64,000 nt of DNA from Typhlomys cinereus (taxonomy: Eukaryota > Chordata > Mammalia > Rodentia > Platacanthomyidae), in assembly GCA_023101885.1 (NCBI GenBank), contig JALPQD010000358.1, positions 186,001 through 250,000 of the forward strand. The letters are read 5' to 3'. The notes beneath the pieces are model-generated. The model did not search any database, was not told the DNA's origin, and saw only the letters and a list, made by a program, of their open reading frames with translations. A program made the translations under genes and the position numbers. Shown here piece after piece: positions 59,174-64,000 of the stretch; position 1 is the first letter of the stretch; every line of letters begins with the position of its first letter.

Positions 59174-62116
59174 CTAAGAGGTAAGTTCATAGCTCTTAAT
59201 GCCCACATCAAAAAAATGGAAACATCAGAAATAAACAACTTAACAATGCAGCTTAAAGCTTTAGAGAAACTAGAGCAATCTGATCCCAAAAGCAGTAGAA
59301 GAGAAGAGATTAGCAAAATAAGGGGAGAAATATCTGAAATCGAGACTAAGAAAACGATAGAAAAAATCAACCAATCAAAAAGCTGGTTCTTTGAAAAAAT
59401 CAACAAGATTGATACGCCCCTAGCTAAACTAACCGAAAGCAAGAGAGAGAAAACCCAAATTAACAAAATTAGAAATGAACATGGAGTTATCACTACTGAT
59501 ACCCAAGAAATCCAGAGAATTATAACATCATATTTCAAAAACTTATACTCTGTGAAGTTTGACAACACAAAAGAGATGGATGAATTTCTAAGTAAACACA
59601 ACTTACCTAAATTGAATCAGGAAGTTGTGAATTATTTAAATTGTCCTATAACATATAAGGAAATTGAGGAAGTAATCTCGAATCTTCCCACCAAAAAATG
59701 TCCTGGACCAGATGGATTCAGCACAGAGTTCTATCAGACATTTAAGGAGTTAATAACACCAATACTCCTTAAACTGTTCCATCAAATAGCAAAGGAAGGA
59801 ACACTAGCAAATTCCTTCTATGAAGCTAATATCGTTTTAATCCCAAAACCTAATAAAGATTCACTTAAAAAAGAAAACTATAGGCCGATCTCCCTGATGA
59901 ACACAGATGCAAAGATTCTCAACAAAGTCTTAGCAAATCGGATTCAAAAACATATCAAAAAGATCATTCACGGGGACCAAGTAGGCTTCATCCCTGGCAC
60001 TCAAGGTTGGTTCAACATACGCAAATCAATAACTGTAATTCATCATGTAAACCAGTCCAAAGTCCAAGACCACATGATACTCTCGATAGATGCAGAAAAA
60101 GCTTTTGACAAGATCCAACAGCCTTTTATGATCAAAACGCTAGAGACAGTAGGAATGGAAGGAACCTTTATCAATATAATAAAAGCTGTATACAACAAGC
60201 CCACAGCAAGGATTATGCTCAATGGGGAACAATTGGAAGCATTCCCACTTCGATCAGGAACTAGACAAGGCTGTCCACTCTCACCACTTCTATTCAATAT
60301 TGTACTTGAAGTCTTAGCTGAAGCCATAAGACAAGAAAGGGACATAAGAGGGATTCAAATCGGCAAGGAAGAAATCAAAGTATCCCTATTTGCAGATGAC
60401 ATGATCTTATACCTGAGGGATCCCAAAAACTCCACCAGGAAGCTCCTGGAACTAATTGAGAAGTTCAGCAGGGTGGCAGGATAAAAAATAAATGTGCAAA
60501 AATCAGAGGACTCCCTATATGCCCAGAATGAAAGAAGTGAAAAAGCCTTGAGAGAAACAATCCCATTTACTATAGCCCCTAAAAAAATGAAATACCTTGG
60601 TATAAACCTAACTAAGGAGGTAAAAGACCTTTACAATGAAAACTTTAAAACCCTAAAGAAAGAAATTGCAGAAGACACCAGAAGGTGGAAAGACCTCCCT
60701 TGTTCCTGGATTGGCAGAATCAACATTGTAAAAATGACCATCCTACCAAAGGCAATATACAAATTCAATGCTATACCAATCAAAATCCCAAAGCAATTCT
60801 TCAAAGAAGTTGACCAAATAATCTCAAAGTTCATATGGAGGCACAAAAGACCCAGGATAGCAAAAACAATCCTGAGTAACAAAAACACAGCTGGAGGTAT
60901 TACCATACCAAACCTAAGTCTATACTACAAATCCATAGTTATAAAGACAGCCTGGTACTGGCTCCAAAATAGACACACAGATCAATGGATAAGGATTGAA
61001 GACCCAGATATAAGCCCACAAAGTTACAGCCATTTGGTCTTTGACAAACGGGCCCAAAGAATCCAATGGAAAAAGAACAGCATCTTCAACAAATGGTGCT
61101 GGCAAAACTGGATCTCCACATGCAGAAGATTAAAGCTGGACCCGTACTTGTCACCATGTACAAGACTTAATTCCAAATGGATCAAGGACCTTGATATCAG
61201 GCCAGAGACTTTAAAAACCATAGTTGAAAGGATAGGGAACTCCCTCGAGCTGATTGGGCTAGGCCAACACTTCCTAAACAGACATCCAATGGCACAATCA
61301 CTGCTACCAACTCTCAACAGTTGGGATCTTGTGAAATTAAAGAGCTTCTGTTCAGATAAAGAGATTGTCACACGAGCTCAAAGGCAACCCACAGAATGGG
61401 AGAAAATCTTCACTAACCACATATCTGACAGAGCTCTACTGTCCAGAGTGCACAAAGAACTTAGAAAATTAAACTCCAAGGAAAACACTGGCCCAATTAA
61501 AATATGGGCCCTGGAACTTCAAAGAAACTTTACCAGAGATGAAATTAAAATGTCTAACAATTATCTTAAAAAATGCTCCACTTCCTTCGCCATCAGGGAA
61601 ATGCAAATCAAAACTTCCCTGAGATATCATCTCACCCCGGTCAGGATGGCAAAAATCCACAATACAAACAACGACAAATGCTGGAGAGGATGTGAAGAGA
61701 GGGGAACTCTCCTACATTGTTGGTGGGAATGCAGGCTCATACAGCCACTCTGGCGAGCCGTCTGGAGATTCTTAAAGAAATTAAAGATTGAAATGCCGTA
61801 TGACCCTGCTATCCCACTTTTGGGAATAACCCCCCATGCAGCAGAGGTTCGACTCGATAGCACAAGCTTGACCATGTTCATAGCAGCACTGTTTACAATA
61901 GCAAAGTCATGGAATCAACCTAAATGTCCAACAGTTGACGAGTGGATAAGGAAACTGTGGTACATCTATACAATGGAGTACTACTCAGCCATCAAAAATG
62001 ATGAATTACTGGAATTTGCTGGGAAATGGATGTCATTAGAAAGAATTATATTAAGTGAAGTATCCCAAACCCAGAAAATTAAGCGCCGTATGTACTCCCT
62101 AATAGGTGTCTCCTAG
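58292..62116 (+). pseudogene. L1 ORF2 of element Y: full length with one in-frame TAA at codon 731
   Basis: 1275 codons including the terminal stop, the usual ORF2 length, with no frameshift. Domains: endonuclease (1 to about 238: N14, E43, D145/N147, SDHH), Z/linker with [16 protein letters not shown], and reverse transcriptase (about 500-770) with [56 protein letters not shown] and the catalytic FADD at 700-703. The C-terminal cysteine-rich segment (CWRGCEERGTLLHCWWEC) follows, and the terminus is KRRMYSLIGVS. The only lesion is TAA at 60482-60484, where related copies have TAC (Tyr, in AGYKIN). Translation would stop just after the RT palm, losing thumb and C-terminus. The same TAA is present in the minus-strand L1 at 8360-8362. 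Confidence 0.95.
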
Positions 62117-63103
62117 TACCAAACTCACCCAGCCCACATTGAGACACTCAAAAGTAAACCTATGTAACACAGTAATTGCAAGGATTATGAACAAGAGAGA
62201 TGGGTTAGGAGGGCCACACCAGAAACAAGGAGAGAGGAGACCATGTTACAGCAGAGAAAATAGGCCTCCATCAAGGTCTGCAAGTAAGTAATGAGAAACC
62301 TGGTTAAGTTCACAGACGCTTTCCTGATCTCACCAGAAGGGGAGGGCATATAGTCTAGCAGATAAAAAGTAATCATTTTGCAAATGGGTGATGGACCCCT
62401 CCCTCAGTGAGGTTTCCTACTCTTATTACATCTACCCTTGAATGTGCTATTACAACAAGACTCCAGTTTAACAGCTTTTTGTCTCTGGCCAGGGGGTGAC
62501 ATACAGTGCCCAGCAGAATGGAGTGAAGGGAATTGCAGGAGCAGCAAAACTACAAAAGAAAATCAACAAACCACAATCCAGAACTTCAGAGACTCTATAT
62601 CAATCACATAGAACTAGGCCAGCCTAATCTCTCCCCATCCTGGAGCTCAGGGACATTTGCGGAAGAGGGGGCGGTAAGATTGTAAGAGCAAAAGGATGGG
62701 AGGAGCAACGATTTGCAAGATTCTCAACAATAGTTGGGGCCAAAGCAATCATAATGGGACTTTGCATGCCCTGCGCAATGTCCAGTGCACTGTTGCCCTC
62801 ATAAAGTCTAGCATCTGTTAAGGGCACCGAGACCCCTGGAGGCAAGGGATTGACAGCCATAGTAGTGATCTTATGCTTAAGGGGAACAAGAGAAAGGGCT
62901 TATGGAAATGCCACTGGGTCCTTATATGTCATCGGAGAGGAGGACCCAGTGGAGAGTTAGGCGTACACAATAAAGGACTCTCTGGGAATTGGGGGGGAGG
63001 CACTGGGGGAAGGGGAGGGGGAGGAGAGGGGAGGGAGGGAACTGGTAAAAAATTTTAAAATGTATAATTAAATTTTTAATAAAAAAATTTTAAAAATTAA
63101 AAA
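62117..63103 (+). other. 3' UTR and A-rich tail of element Y
   Basis: Non-coding L1 3' end with a G-rich polypurine tract at about 62987-63045 (GGGGGGGAGG, GGGGAAGGGGAGGGGGAGGA), able in principle to form a G-quadruplex, as is known for mammalian L1 3' UTRs. It is followed by a short AT-rich tail with AATAAA at 63078-63083. Homologous tracts lie in every unit (for example 38437-38537) and in the minus-strand L1s. Confidence 0.88.
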
Positions 63104-64000
63104 AAAAGAATTCAATGGGAAAGAACATAATTTTCAACAAATGGTGCTGGCAAAACTGGATGGCCACATGCAGAAGACTGAAACTCAATCCATACTTCTC
63201 CATGCATAAAAATTAATTATAAATGAATCAAGGACCTCAATTTTAGGGCAGAGACTATGAAAACCATAATTGACAAGGTGGGGAACTCCCTTGAGCTGAT
63301 TGGGCTAGGCCAACAATTCCTAAATAGAAATCCAATAGCACAGTCACTAGAATAAACACTGAACAAATGGGATCTTATGAAATTAAAGAGCTTCTGTTCA
63401 GATAAAGAGATTGTAACACGAGCTCAAAGGCAACACACAGAATGGGAGAAAATCTTCACTAACCACATATCTGATAGACCTCTATTATCCAGAGTACACA
63501 AAGAAGTTGAAAAACTAAACATCAAGGAGGAAAATGGCCCAATTAAAAAATGGGCCTGGGAAATCTAAAGAAACTTTTCCAGGGACTAAATTGAAATGTG
63601 TAAGAAATATCTTAAGGAATTCTTCACATCCTTAGCCATCAGAGAAATGCACATTAAAACTTCCTTGAGATTTCATCTCACCCCAGTCAGCATGGTAAAT
63701 GTCCACAATACAAACACCATCTAATGCTGGAGAGAATGTGGAGAGAAGGTAACTCCCCTACATTTCTGGTGGGAATGCAGGCTTATATAAATACTCTGGT
63801 GATCAGTTTAGCAATTTCTAAAAAATTTAAAGATTGAAATGACATATGACCCTGCTATACCCCTTCTGGGATTAATCCCCCATAATACAAAAATTCACTA
63901 CAGTGACACAACCATGGTCATAGCAGCACTATTTACAATAGAAATATCATGGAATCAACCCAAATGCCAACATTCGACAAGTGGATATGGAAAATGTGGT
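63104..64000 (+). pseudogene. Old L1 'H', ORF2 C-terminal part, continues past the window
   Basis: Resumes the ORF2 cut by Y: GAATTCAATGGGAA, then the equivalents of [39 protein letters not shown], the cysteine-rich end and the ITPH-type block, reaching the DKWIWKMW-like words at the window edge. Frameshifts and stops are frequent (for example near 63210, 63355 and 63568), and divergence from Y is clearly higher than between O and Y. The 3' end of H lies outside the window. Confidence 0.9.

Larger units (their letters stand above)
57174..63103 (+). mobile_element. Young L1 'Y', truncated at the ORF1 start, with 18-bp TSD
   Basis: Contains ORF1 (57176-58241), ORF2 (58292-62116) and the 3' UTR (62117-63103). 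An 18-bp perfect direct repeat, AAAAGAATTCAATGGGAA, lies at 57156-57173 and 63104-63121. Outside the repeats the flanks join into one continuous old L1 ORF2 (H), proving insertion into H. The element has only 2 bp before its ORF1 ATG, so the entire 5' UTR and promoter are missing. It is the least damaged ORF2 in the window. Confidence 0.95.

Noticed and set aside
60482..60484. Recoding of the shared ORF2 stop as selenocysteine
   Set aside because: The codon is TAA, not TGA, and no selenocysteine-type element or readthrough context is seen.

Overview
This is a stretch of mammalian nuclear DNA, most likely from a rodent. It carries a vomeronasal type-2 receptor exon, B1-like, B2-like and B3-like SINEs, and LINE-1 (L1) elements whose 3' UTRs hold the G-rich polypurine tract typical of the family. 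The species cannot be named from the sequence alone. The SINE bodies and the L1 5' UTR do not look like those of mouse or rat, so a non-murine rodent is my best guess. No functional host gene is visible. The only host-gene trace is one V2R exon with a stop codon, and everything else recognisable is repeat-derived.

Left part (1-24 kb): AT-rich intergenic DNA with scattered insertions. There are five minus-strand L1 pieces (about 62-213, 4612-4990, 5636-9496, 19108-19575, 20203-21969). Four of these have visible target-site duplications (TSDs). There are also several tRNA-derived SINEs, a B1-like SINE, a minus-strand solo LTR (14511-15124) with an internal duplication, a pair of related 0.4 kb repeats (11.3 kb and 15.8 kb), the V2R exon (16400-17292, minus) and an unidentified polyadenylated retrocopy (21969-22496).

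Right part (24-64 kb): L1s in the plus orientation, with a clear history. An old full-length L1 ('O', 24725-32467) has a CpG-rich two-monomer 5' UTR, a broken ORF1 and a broken ORF2. ORF2 is also interrupted by a later L1 3'-end insertion. Downstream lies a piece of another old L1 ('H'). A younger L1 ('Y', 57174-63103) inserted into H, is flanked by an 18-bp perfect TSD, and starts only 2 bp before its ORF1 start codon.

Between O and Y lie five head-to-tail copies of a hybrid unit of about 6.13 kb (28531-59173). Each unit is the O ORF2 3' two-thirds, the O 3' UTR, the 186-bp H piece, Y ORF1 and the Y ORF2 endonuclease domain. The junction falls in a 30-bp block shared by O and Y, which points to unequal crossing-over between two directly repeated L1s followed by tandem expansion. 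The array keeps intact ORF1 in two units and an intact ORF2 endonuclease domain in three units plus Y, while the reverse transcriptase part of every unit is dead. Y has a full-length ORF2 apart from one in-frame TAA at codon 731. The same TAA occurs in the independent minus-strand L1 at 5.6-9.5 kb.
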